Shown: in pieces, positions 8,155 through 15,990 of the stretch
How the letters are laid out: each line of letters starts with the position of its first letter
How positions within the stretch are numbered: position 1 is the stretch's first letter
NCBI RefSeq assembly: GCF_027490375.1
Contig: NZ_JAIXYH010000071.1
Coordinates: forward strand, 1 to 47,817
DNA from: Flavobacterium sp.
GTDB lineage: Bacteria; Bacteroidota; Bacteroidia; Flavobacteriales; Flavobacteriaceae
Reading direction: 5' to 3'
DNA length: 47,817 nucleotides
Translations under genes and position numbers: made by a program
Notes under the pieces: model-generated
What the model was told of the DNA's origin: nothing
Database searches by the model: none
What the model saw: only the letters and a program-made list of their open reading frames with translations

Positions 8155-8886
8155 TTACTTTTTGAGATGTTCTTGATAAATCACCCAATAGCGAGAAAGT
8201 TGAAACAAAAGTGCCGAATCTGTTGCTTCTTTGGCTATTTTTTGGAATTCAGGTTCCTCTGCCGCAAAACGCACCATATCTTCAACTTGCTGTTTATCAA
8301 TTTTTAATCTTTTTGCTAACTCAGTAGCATCAAATTTATCGAACACACGCTGTCGAGCAATTTCAGCCCGCTCTGCATCGAGCGCACGTTTGTACTTCCG
8401 AATACCGCCATTAAGTTTATTCATAATCGGATCTAAACTAAAAGAAACTCCGCCTACTCCTGGGCCTAGACCCACACTAGGATCTAAACTAGCAATGCGT
8501 TTAAAACGCCGTTCGGCCACAGTATATCTCTTGGGTGTATAGCCAATGATACCGGCCATCATGCCGTCGTAATTCGCAATTTGAACCTCTTCCAGCGGAA
8601 TTGCTTTTGCCGTTAAATTCACGCGCATGCCTAACTTGAAATGATTTTCCTCGACCAACACGCGAAAAAAATCGATGCCCTCGCCATAAAACAACAACAA
8701 ATCGTCGGCTTGGCACAAAATCTCAAAACTGCCATTTTCTGCTATTTGGGTTTCCTGCTCGGTCGTAGCGTTTTGCACAAAAACCGCCGATGTCGTATAG
8801 CCGGAAATCGCAACGGTACCTTTTAAAATACTGCGCTGCGCCACTACTGTAGTCATAGAAAGACAAAAGAACAACAGGCGTATCAT
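8155..8886 (-). CDS. Secreted protein with carboxypeptidase-like regulatory domain (divergent paralogue)
   Basis: The 243-residue protein has a signal peptide (residues 1-16, ending VVA) followed by a carboxypeptidase D regulatory-like beta domain (about 18-105) starting LKGTVAISGY and including TTEQETQIAENGSFEI. The second half is helical and basic. It shares the domain order and the phrase PKRYTVAERR with the next gene upstream, so the two are tandem paralogues; this one has a glycine-rich stretch (LGPGVGGVSF) that the other lacks. Such domains usually occur at the N-terminus of TonB-dependent receptors, but there is no beta barrel here. The start codon immediately follows the upstream stop (TAG then ATG). 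Function unknown; likely outer membrane or periplasmic. Confidence 0.82.
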   Translation of the reverse strand: MIRLLFFCLSMTTVVAQRSILKGTVAISGYTTSAVFVQNATTEQETQIAENGSFEILCQADDLLLFYGEGIDFFRVLVEENHFKLGMRVNLTAKAIPLEEVQIANYDGMMAGIIGYTPKRYTVAERRFKRIASLDPSVGLGPGVGGVSFSLDPIMNKLNGGIRKYKRALDAERAEIARQRVFDKFDATELAKRLKIDKQQVEDMVRFAAEEPEFQKIAKEATDSALLFQLSRYWVIYQEHLKK

Positions 8887-9573
8887 CTAAAACTTTTTAA
8901 ATTCGGTGGCTAATTCACTCAAGGCAAACATAATTTGAAATCGATTTCCGCTCGAAAGCACAACCGTGAATTTCTGATTTTCAGCGGCGTAATACAAAAA
9001 TCTTGCTACATCATCTTTCGGAATTTTTAAAGATTCTGTAAAGTAGGATTCTTCAAACATGCGATTCAACTTCTCATAATTGCGTTCATACCGCTCATGC
9101 TTGGCAGCGCGCTTCAACATTTTAGTGCGACCCGATATCGCATTTATTAATCCATCTATGGTTGTCGATTGTGCCGTATACAACCGTCGTTCGGCAACCG
9201 TTAATCGCTTAGGTTGCTTCTGTAAAATGCCCATCTTCACCAAATCATACGACTGCGTATACACGATTACTTCCTCCAATTCTTCAGGTTTTTCTTCCAT
9301 GAGCAGACTAAAGTTACCCGAAAAATCGGCTTTCTCAACCAAATGTCGAGCTTTCACGTAGCCTGTTTTCTCAAACAAAATCAAGTCGTCTTCCGAAGCA
9401 GCAATACTAAATCGGCCCAGCTCATCGGTTCGGGTTTCTTGTTCGGTGCTCAAATTTAAAACAATCACACGCGGCAAGGTTCCGTTAACCGACTTCACGG
9501 TGCCGTTCAACATCTGCGCCTGAGCACACGCGGTTAACAAAAAAAGAAAACTGAAAATCGGACGAAACTTCAT
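8887..9573 (-). CDS. Secreted protein with carboxypeptidase-like regulatory domain
   Basis: The 228-residue protein has a signal peptide (to about residue 19, ending CAQAQ). The regulatory-like beta domain (about 20-110) contains LNGTVKSVNG, the TEQETRTDELGRFSI strand pair and EELEEVIVYT. A helical C-terminal half starts with PKRLTVAERRLYTA and continues with INAISGRTKMLKR. This is a common flavobacterial family of stand-alone regulatory-domain proteins of unknown role. It is first in a two-gene unit with the divergent paralogue downstream. A perfect -7 element at 9582-9589 leaves a very short leader. Confidence 0.85.
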   Translation of the reverse strand: MKFRPIFSFLFLLTACAQAQMLNGTVKSVNGTLPRVIVLNLSTEQETRTDELGRFSIAASEDDLILFEKTGYVKARHLVEKADFSGNFSLLMEEKPEELEEVIVYTQSYDLVKMGILQKQPKRLTVAERRLYTAQSTTIDGLINAISGRTKMLKRAAKHERYERNYEKLNRMFEESYFTESLKIPKDDVARFLYYAAENQKFTVVLSSGNRFQIMFALSELATEFKKF

Positions 9574-9581
9574 ATAAAAAT

Positions 9582-9589
9582 CAAATTTA
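9582..9589 (-). promoter_or_regulatory. -7 element TAAATTTG for the secreted pair
   Basis: It is a perfect minus-strand TAnnTTTG, eight bases before the start at 9573. It is back to back with the dipeptidase E promoter at 9634-9641. Confidence 0.55.
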
Positions 9590-9633
9590 AAAGTATCCCG
9601 ATTCCGTTTTCAGCGTGGTACTATAAAGTTGTG

Positions 9634-9641
9634 TTAATTTG
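9634..9641 (+). promoter_or_regulatory. -7 element TTAATTTG for pepE
   Basis: It has one mismatch to TAnnTTTG and ends 15 bases before the ATG at 9657. Its last three bases give the TTG that opens a longer frame at 9639. Confidence 0.45.
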
Positions 9642-9656
9642 CCAAAAACTTCTTTT

Positions 9657-10361
9657 ATGCGCAAACTCATCATCGCCAGTACCTCAACACTGCACGGAAC
9701 CGCTTATTTAGAATACCTAACCGATACACTGGAATCTCATTTTCAAGGTGTTACAAAACTCGTTTTTATTCCGTTTGCACGTCCCGGTGGAATCTCTCAC
9801 GACACTTACACCGAAAAAGTTGCAGCCGCTTTCGCGAAATTGCACATAGAAGTTGTGGGTTTACATACTTTTGATGATGCCGCAGCAGCGCTTACCCAAG
9901 CGCAAGCTATTTTCACCGGTGGCGGAAATACCTTTGTTTTGGTTAAAGAAATGCACGAACGCAACTTGTTTCCTACACTTTTAGCTGCTATAAATGCAGG
10001 AACGCCGTATTTAGGTTGCTCGGCCGGATCTAACATTTGCGGACAATCCATGCAAACCACAAACGACATGCCCATAGTCATGCCGCCGTCCTTCCAAACC
10101 TTGGGTGTGCTGCCATTTAACTTAAATCCGCATTTTCTGGATGCCGATGCCCAATCGAAGCACATGGGAGAAACACGTGAAACGCGAATTCAAGAATACC
10201 ACGCCTTCAATTCAACACCCGTACTCGGACTACGCGAAGGAAGTTGGCTCGAAGTTTCCGGCGAAAAAATCATTTTAAAAGGAGCGCTAACCGCACGTTG
10301 GTTCACACCGCAACAAAATGCAACTGAACTCGAACCGGAAACCGATTTAACTAAAATGTAG
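9657..10361 (+). CDS. pepE: Dipeptidase E (peptidase S51)
   Basis: This cytoplasmic serine peptidase cleaves dipeptides with an N-terminal aspartate. With the start at ATG 9657 it has 234 residues, the usual length. The catalytic serine lies in LGCSAGSN (Ser122), and the acidic and histidine partners appear at Asp137 (TTNDMP) and His159 (LPFNLNPHFLD), spaced as in Salmonella PepE (120/135/157). IFTGGGNTF near residue 86 is also conserved. The TTG at 9639 is rejected because it belongs to the likely -7 promoter element. Together with three POT transporters in the window it fits a peptide-using metabolism. Repeat copy B begins directly at its stop codon. Confidence 0.93.
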   Translation: MRKLIIASTSTLHGTAYLEYLTDTLESHFQGVTKLVFIPFARPGGISHDTYTEKVAAAFAKLHIEVVGLHTFDDAAAALTQAQAIFTGGGNTFVLVKEMHERNLFPTLLAAINAGTPYLGCSAGSNICGQSMQTTNDMPIVMPPSFQTLGVLPFNLNPHFLDADAQSKHMGETRETRIQEYHAFNSTPVLGLREGSWLEVSGEKIILKGALTARWFTPQQNATELEPETDLTKM

Positions 10362-10516
10362 TTTTTTTTGGGCGTTCCCCACACTTTTTTTACGTCGGCC
10401 TAAAGGCACTTCTGCAAAAAAGCGTGGGTCAGGCCATTCGCTGTATCCCAAAAATCCCCGACTGAGGGCCAAGGCAATTTTTGGGGATGCCGCTGCTGTC
10501 CTTAACGCGGAAAAGT
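10362..10516 (+). repeat. Dispersed two-hairpin intergenic repeat, copy B
   Basis: The head TTTTTTTGGGCGTTCCC is followed by arm 1 (10378-10390 with 10416-10428, one mismatch), the linker GTCAGGCCATTCGCT (about 10428-10442), arm 2 (CCCAAAAAT 10447-10455 with ATTTTTGGG 10477-10485) and the tail CCGCTGCTGTCCTTAACGCG. The tail is nearly identical to copy C. The arms differ from those of every other copy. The element begins at the pepE stop and may also act as its terminator. Confidence 0.8.
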
Positions 10517-10569
10517 CGTTATCAAAAAATGGTTTCTAAGGAAGATTAGCCCTTTACATTTTTTCATTT

Positions 10570-10587
10570 GTAATATTGCAATATTAC
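10570..10587. repeat. 18-bp perfect palindrome, copy 1
   Basis: GTAATATTGCAATATTAC reads the same on both strands. Identical copies occur at 10799-10816 and 42328-42345, all in intergenic DNA. Confidence 0.85.
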
Positions 10588-10655
10588 CTCGCATAAATAA
10601 CTGCCTATTAAGCGATTAATCGTCCAAATCCCGACTGAAAAATCAAAGATTAAGC

Positions 10656-10760
10656 CTAATTCAAAACTAACTTACTTGCACGAATTGCCTCAATAGTAGC
10701 ACAGCGACGTCGGTTGGTATCTACAAGTCCGAAACGGAAAAGTTCTTCTTTGAAAAAAAT
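10656..10760 (-). pseudogene. Decayed 3' fragment of a DUF3050 gene
   Basis: On the minus strand the frame ending at the TAG at 10656 reads ...FGLVDTNRRRCATIEAIR then ASKLVLN. The final 11 residues ([11 protein letters not shown]) are identical to the C terminus of the intact DUF3050 protein next door, and FGLVD resembles its IGLWD. Upstream of this the similarity disappears into the second copy of the duplication, so no complete gene remains. It is a remnant of a tandem duplication or of a lost paralogue. Confidence 0.65.
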
Positions 10761-10798
10761 GGTTTTTACGAGATATTCAACTTTACATTTTTTCATTT

Positions 10799-10816
10799 GT
10801 AATATTGCAATATTAC
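10799..10816. repeat. 18-bp perfect palindrome, copy 2
   Basis: The sequence is identical to copy 1, again preceded by CATTTTTTCATTT. It lies 69 bases downstream of the DUF3050 stop codon. Confidence 0.85.
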
Positions 10817-10884
10817 CTTTTATAAACAATTGTTTATCAAACTATTAATTGTAAAAAATACGACTAAAAAATCAAAGATTAAGC

Positions 10885-11715
<831 letters not shown>

Positions 11716-11795
11716 TTAAAACTTTAGAATTTCCTTACCACTTGTTAAGAACCTTTTGCGTCCGCAGATTCCTTACAATTTCTCAAAATAAAAAC

Positions 11796-11803
11796 TACAT
11801 TTG
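11796..11803 (+). promoter_or_regulatory. -7 element TACATTTG for the first POT gene
   Basis: It is a perfect TAnnTTTG match, 18 bases before the ATG at 11822. It again supplies the TTG of a longer frame (11801). Confidence 0.65.
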
Positions 11804-11821
11804 ATTTTTACTCTAATCATT

Positions 11822-13480
11822 ATGTGGAAAAATCATCCTAAAGCACTTCCTTATTTGTTCTTGTCCGAAATGTGGGAACGTTTCGGTTATTATCTCATGA
11901 TCGGCATTTTCACGCTGTACCTCAAAGACGTTGAAGCAGGCTTTGCTATGACCGAAAAAGAATCATCTGATTTATACGGAACTTTCATCGCTTTGGTTTT
12001 CTTGACACCGTTTTTAGGCGGACTCATCGCTGATCGTTATTTAGGCTATAAAAAATCAATAATCATCGGCGGTTTGTTAATGGGTGTGGGCTACTTTCTA
12101 ATGGGTGTTCACAACATAACGGTCTTGTACATTGCCATGACATTAGTAATTCTCGGCAACGGCTTCTTCAAACCTAATATTTCGACTTTACTCGGTAATT
12201 TCTATTCCAAAGCGCCCTATTTGGATAAAAAAGATGAAGGATACAACATTTTCTACATGGGTATTAATATTGGCGCCTTTGTCTGTAACTTCTTTGGTGC
12301 GGCCTTAAAAATTGCACTGGGCTGGCAATGGGCTTTTATGGCAGCTGGTTTGGGTATGTTTGTAGGCGTCTTGGTTTTTGTTTTAGGAAGTAAACACTAC
12401 CACGGCTATGAAGAAAAGAAAGGCGTACAGCCGGGCGATATGCCTTTTTCGAAGATTTTACTTTACATTTTGTTACCCTCTGTTGGCTTTGGAATCATTG
12501 GTTGGTTATTGAAAGGAACTGCTTCAGATACAAATCCAGACAGCTACATTTTTGGATCAGACTCAACAGATGCATTCATTTTTGCATGTATTCCGGTCGT
12601 TGCATTTTATGCTTCCCTGTATTTTCGCGCTAAAGCAGAAGACAAACGACCCATTGGCGCCCTACTCGCCATCTTTTCTGTGGTAATTTTGTTTTGGGCT
12701 GTTTTTAAATTAAACGGCTCTGCCTTAAATACTTGGGCCGACAGATACACGGATCGCGAAGTTTCAGGTTCTACACAAGAGGTTTTTAGTTCTTTAAAAC
12801 TTTCACAAGAACTCGATTACAAAAAAGATACGGTTGAAAAATACGACGAACAATTTCGCCTTCAAAAAGTAGATGGTTTTGTTCAAAAAGAAGTTGCTTA
12901 TCCGCTCTATTTCAGAAATGTGGCAGACGAAAAAAAACCTCAAGACGGAGCTACGATTAGCGTTTGGGCAACCAACTTAAGCCAGTCGATAAATCCGGGT
13001 TGGGTTATTTTACTCACGCCGCTGGTCGTAGCGTTTTTCACTTGGTTACGCGGTCGCGGAAAAGAACCGGGAACACCAACAAAAATCGCTTTCGGATTAC
13101 TGATTTCAGCACTTTCGGTCTTAGTAATGGTCGCTGCGGTAAATGCAGGTGGAAACGGCGCCGAAAAAGTAAGCGTTTGGTGGCTCATTGCTAATTACGG
13201 CATCATAACCATTGGCGAATTATTTCTGAGTCCGATGGGATTGTCTGTCGTCTCGAAATTGAGTCCACCGAAAATTACCTCACTAATGATGGGAGGTTGG
13301 TTTCTTGCGACGTCAATCGGAAACAAATTAAGCGGCGTTTTAGCTAGTTTATGGGACACTTATCCGGATAAAGCCAATTTCTTCTGGGTGAATTTCGGTC
13401 TATTAATGATTGCTACGTTAATGATGTTTGCCTTATTGCGTCAACTCAATCGCGTGATGGCCGAAAAAGGACTGAAATAA
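11822..13480 (+). CDS. POT-family proton-coupled oligopeptide transporter (with large loop insert)
   Basis: This 552-residue inner-membrane importer of di- and tripeptides is driven by protons. The family's ExxERF motif is EMWERF at 16-21, with DRYLGYKKSI after the second helix, GNGFFKPNIST near 112 and the PTR2 signature FYMGINIGAF at 144-153. About 12-14 hydrophobic segments are present. Unlike the other two POT proteins in the window it has an extra hydrophilic segment of roughly 65-70 residues (about 310-380, rich in Lys, Asp, Glu) between late membrane helices. The start is ATG 11822, 18 bases after a perfect -7 element. The stop codon overlaps the next POT start by one base (TAATG). Confidence 0.93.
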   Translation: MWKNHPKALPYLFLSEMWERFGYYLMIGIFTLYLKDVEAGFAMTEKESSDLYGTFIALVFLTPFLGGLIADRYLGYKKSIIIGGLLMGVGYFLMGVHNITVLYIAMTLVILGNGFFKPNISTLLGNFYSKAPYLDKKDEGYNIFYMGINIGAFVCNFFGAALKIALGWQWAFMAAGLGMFVGVLVFVLGSKHYHGYEEKKGVQPGDMPFSKILLYILLPSVGFGIIGWLLKGTASDTNPDSYIFGSDSTDAFIFACIPVVAFYASLYFRAKAEDKRPIGALLAIFSVVILFWAVFKLNGSALNTWADRYTDREVSGSTQEVFSSLKLSQELDYKKDTVEKYDEQFRLQKVDGFVQKEVAYPLYFRNVADEKKPQDGATISVWATNLSQSINPGWVILLTPLVVAFFTWLRGRGKEPGTPTKIAFGLLISALSVLVMVAAVNAGGNGAEKVSVWWLIANYGIITIGELFLSPMGLSVVSKLSPPKITSLMMGGWFLATSIGNKLSGVLASLWDTYPDKANFFWVNFGLLMIATLMMFALLRQLNRVMAEKGLK

Positions 13481-14976
13481 TGACAGCAGCTATTCAAGAT
13501 TTTCAGGGTAAGTTTCCGAAGCAACTCTGGCCGCTATTTTTCAGCGAAATGTGGGAGCGTTTCTGCTTCTACGGGATGCGCGGAATGTTGATTATTTTTA
13601 TGGTCGACGTACTACTGCTCGACACTGAAAAAGCCAATTTACAATACGGCGCCACGCAAGCTTTCGTTTATGCTTTTACGTTTATTGGCGGCTTGTTTGC
13701 CGATAAAATACTTGGCTTTCGGAAATCGCTATTCTGGGGCGGCTTACTGATGATTACTGGAAGCGTCATTTTGGCAATCGACCCAAAATCGTTCTTCTTT
13801 CTAGGCATCAGCTTTACGATTATTGGAACCGGATTTTTCAAACCCAACATCACAACCATTGTAGGCATGCTTTATAAAGAAGGCGATACGCGTCGAGATG
13901 CGGGCTTTTCGGCCTTTTATGCAGGCATCAATCTGGGCGCACTTTTGGGAGGTTATTTATGCATTTCCGTTGGAAACGGATCGCTTTTTTCAGACTATGT
14001 TCCAACACATTTGCGCTGGAATGTAGCCTTTAGCTTCGCAGCGGTAGTAATGATTATCAGTTTACTCACATTTATCAATACGCAAAAAAAGTTGGGAACC
14101 ATCGGTATGAGCCCGTTATTGCATCTAACGGTGTCTAAACGTAGGTTGGTTGAAGCCAGCGTTTTTCTGGGAAGTTTGGTAACTATTCCGATCCTGATGA
14201 AACTAGTATCAGTTACAGAATACACCGATATTTTTATGGCAGTAATTGGTCCAGCTGCACTTTTATATCTCTTTTATGAAATGCGAAATTTCTCTCTAGT
14301 TGAAAACAAAAAATTGATTGCAGCATTAATATTCATTCTGTTTTCGATTGTTTTTTGGGGATTTTTTGAACAAAGTGGTGGTTCACTGAGCTTATACGCG
14401 GCTGAAAATCTGCACAATACATTCTTTGGTCTCACACTCGATCCAAACGGCGTAAACAACTCTGCAAATTCATTATTTGTTATCCTTTTTGCAACTCTTG
14501 TTGGTTTGTTTTGGGTTTGGCTCTCGATAAGAAAACGAGAACCTTCAACAACCTCGAAATTTGGATTTGGATTTTTATTTCTAGCAGGCGGATTTCTAAT
14601 TTTCTTTCTCGGTAAGAACTTCGCTTCAGCAAGCGGACTTACTTCTCTTGAATTATTTACTTTGGGATGGCTGGTGGTTACTTTCGGTGAATTGTGTTTG
14701 TCGCCTATTGGAATGTCGGCAATAACAAAATTAGCTCCTGAAAAAATTCAAGGAGTGATGATGGGAATGTGGTTTTTAGCGAGTTCGTACGGACAGTACA
14801 TGGCTGGAATTTTAGGCGCAGGAATCGCAAAATCGGCAAAAAACATGTCGAATTTTGAGAAACTACAAGTCTACACCGCTGAATACAAGCTGCTGGCATT
14901 ATATGCGTTATTAGCAGGAATTTTACTATTATTGCTTTCGCCTTATATAAAGCGATTAACAGGCAGTGTAAAATAA
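13480..14976 (+). CDS. POT-family proton-coupled oligopeptide transporter
   Basis: This is a 498-residue di/tripeptide importer. It begins with FPKQLWPLFFSEMWERFCFYGMRG, which is split here by its ExxERF motif (EMWERF), then GFRKSLFWGG, GTGFFKPNITT and the PTR2 signature FYAGINLGALLGG. It has the usual 12-14 membrane segments. It lacks the long insert of its upstream neighbour, so the pair are diverged paralogues that may take up different peptides. The ATG overlaps the previous stop (TAATG), so the two are translationally coupled. It is followed after 31 bases by exported thioredoxins, with a one-mismatch -7 element (GAATTTTG) in between. Confidence 0.93.
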   Translation: MTAAIQDFQGKFPKQLWPLFFSEMWERFCFYGMRGMLIIFMVDVLLLDTEKANLQYGATQAFVYAFTFIGGLFADKILGFRKSLFWGGLLMITGSVILAIDPKSFFFLGISFTIIGTGFFKPNITTIVGMLYKEGDTRRDAGFSAFYAGINLGALLGGYLCISVGNGSLFSDYVPTHLRWNVAFSFAAVVMIISLLTFINTQKKLGTIGMSPLLHLTVSKRRLVEASVFLGSLVTIPILMKLVSVTEYTDIFMAVIGPAALLYLFYEMRNFSLVENKKLIAALIFILFSIVFWGFFEQSGGSLSLYAAENLHNTFFGLTLDPNGVNNSANSLFVILFATLVGLFWVWLSIRKREPSTTSKFGFGFLFLAGGFLIFFLGKNFASASGLTSLELFTLGWLVVTFGELCLSPIGMSAITKLAPEKIQGVMMGMWFLASSYGQYMAGILGAGIAKSAKNMSNFEKLQVYTAEYKLLALYALLAGILLLLLSPYIKRLTGSVK

Positions 14977-15007
14977 TTTCAGGCACGAATTTTGTAAAAT
15001 TGTTAGT

Positions 15008-15460
15008 ATGAAAAAAATACTCTTATTCGGTTTTCTTATGGTCTCATTTTTGGGAATGAGCCAAGAAGTTAAATGGCTTACTTTGGAAGAAGCCCTAGTT
15101 GCGCAACAAAAAAATCCAAAACCTATTTTCATGGATGTGTACACCACTTGGTGCGGACCATGTAAAATGTTGGATAAAAACACTTTCGTTGATCCGAGCG
15201 TAACAGCTATTATTAATGAAAAATACTACGCAGTAAAATTCAACGCAGAAGGTAACGGCGAAGTGAACTTTAAAGGCGAGACCTACTCAAATCCGGGTTA
15301 CGACCCAAACAAAAAAGGTCGTAATTCCCAACATCAGTTTGCGCAATTCTTGAAAGTTCCCGGTTATCCATCGATGGTTATTATTTCTCCAGAAGGCGAG
15401 ATCAAAGAAACGATCGTTGGCTACCACACTCCAGAAAATTTGATTGCACGAATTAAATAA
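15008..15460 (+). CDS. Exported thioredoxin-fold protein (CGPC)
   Basis: The 150-residue protein has a signal peptide (residues 1-18, ending GMS before QE) and a thioredoxin domain of the DUF255/thioredoxin_7 style. The redox pair is Cys49-Gly-Pro-Cys52 in YTTWCGPCKML, followed by DKNTFVDPSVTAIINEKYYAVKFNAE (a split pattern usual for these proteins) and a cis-Pro region VPGYPSMVII. It should act in the periplasm as a disulfide reductase or isomerase. A second, related gene starts two bases after its stop, so they form an operon, probably headed by their own weak promoter after the POT genes. Confidence 0.9.
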   Translation: MKKILLFGFLMVSFLGMSQEVKWLTLEEALVAQQKNPKPIFMDVYTTWCGPCKMLDKNTFVDPSVTAIINEKYYAVKFNAEGNGEVNFKGETYSNPGYDPNKKGRNSQHQFAQFLKVPGYPSMVIISPEGEIKETIVGYHTPENLIARIK

Positions 15461-15462
15461 AT

Positions 15463-15933
15463 ATGAAAAACACTCTTAAGTTACTGCTAATCTGCCTTCT
15501 ATTTGCCGCGCCTTCCATACAAGCCCAAGAATTAAAGTGGTATACAAACATGGAAGAAGCTTCAACGATTGCCGTAAAGAAAAAGAAGCCTTTGATGCTT
15601 TTTTTCACAGGTTCAGACTGGTGCGGCTGGTGCATTAAATTGCAAAAAGAAGTTTTTCAAACACCCGAATTTAAAAGTTGGGCAGCAAAAAACGTGATTT
15701 TAGTTGAACTCGATTTTCCAAGAAGAAAAGCACTCGACGAGAATATTAAAACGCAAAATATGAATCTGCAAAAGTTATTTAACGTTCGCGGTTATCCTAC
15801 GGTTTGGATTGTTGATGTCGATAAAAAGAACACAGCAAATCTCGAACGTCTTGGAAGTACTGGTTACGTTGCTGGTGGCCCGGCGGCTTGGATTACGGGT
15901 GCCGAACAAATCATAGCCAACAAAAAGAAGTAA
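15463..15933 (+). CDS. Exported thioredoxin-fold protein (CGWC)
   Basis: The 156-residue protein has a signal peptide (residues 1-22, ending IQAQ) and a thioredoxin-like domain with the redox motif Cys54-Gly-Trp-Cys57 (GSDWCGWCIKL). KEVFQTPEFKSWA and VLVELDFPRRK follow, as in thioredoxin_7 proteins, with the cis-Pro loop in VRGYPTVWIV. The CGWC pair, unlike CGPC in its neighbour, suggests a different redox potential or partner (inference). It begins two bases after the previous gene and ends just before a strong hairpin terminator. Confidence 0.9.
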   Translation: MKNTLKLLLICLLFAAPSIQAQELKWYTNMEEASTIAVKKKKPLMLFFTGSDWCGWCIKLQKEVFQTPEFKSWAAKNVILVELDFPRRKALDENIKTQNMNLQKLFNVRGYPTVWIVDVDKKNTANLERLGSTGYVAGGPAAWITGAEQIIANKKK

Positions 15934-15955
15934 TTTTATCAATAGAATATGAGCT

Positions 15956-15990
15956 AAGCCGTATTTCTTAACAGGAATACGGCTTATTTT
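15956..15990. terminator. Bidirectional terminator between the thioredoxins and comEC
   Basis: A perfect 10-bp stem (AAGCCGTATT 15956-15965 with AATACGGCTT 15976-15985) with a 10-base loop is followed by ATTTTA on the plus strand. It overlaps the comEC stop codon, so it can serve both convergent transcripts. Confidence 0.8.

Noticed and set aside
10656..10760. Intact small gene
   Set aside because: Only the last few residues match the DUF3050 protein, and no start or complete domain is present. It is called a fragment.
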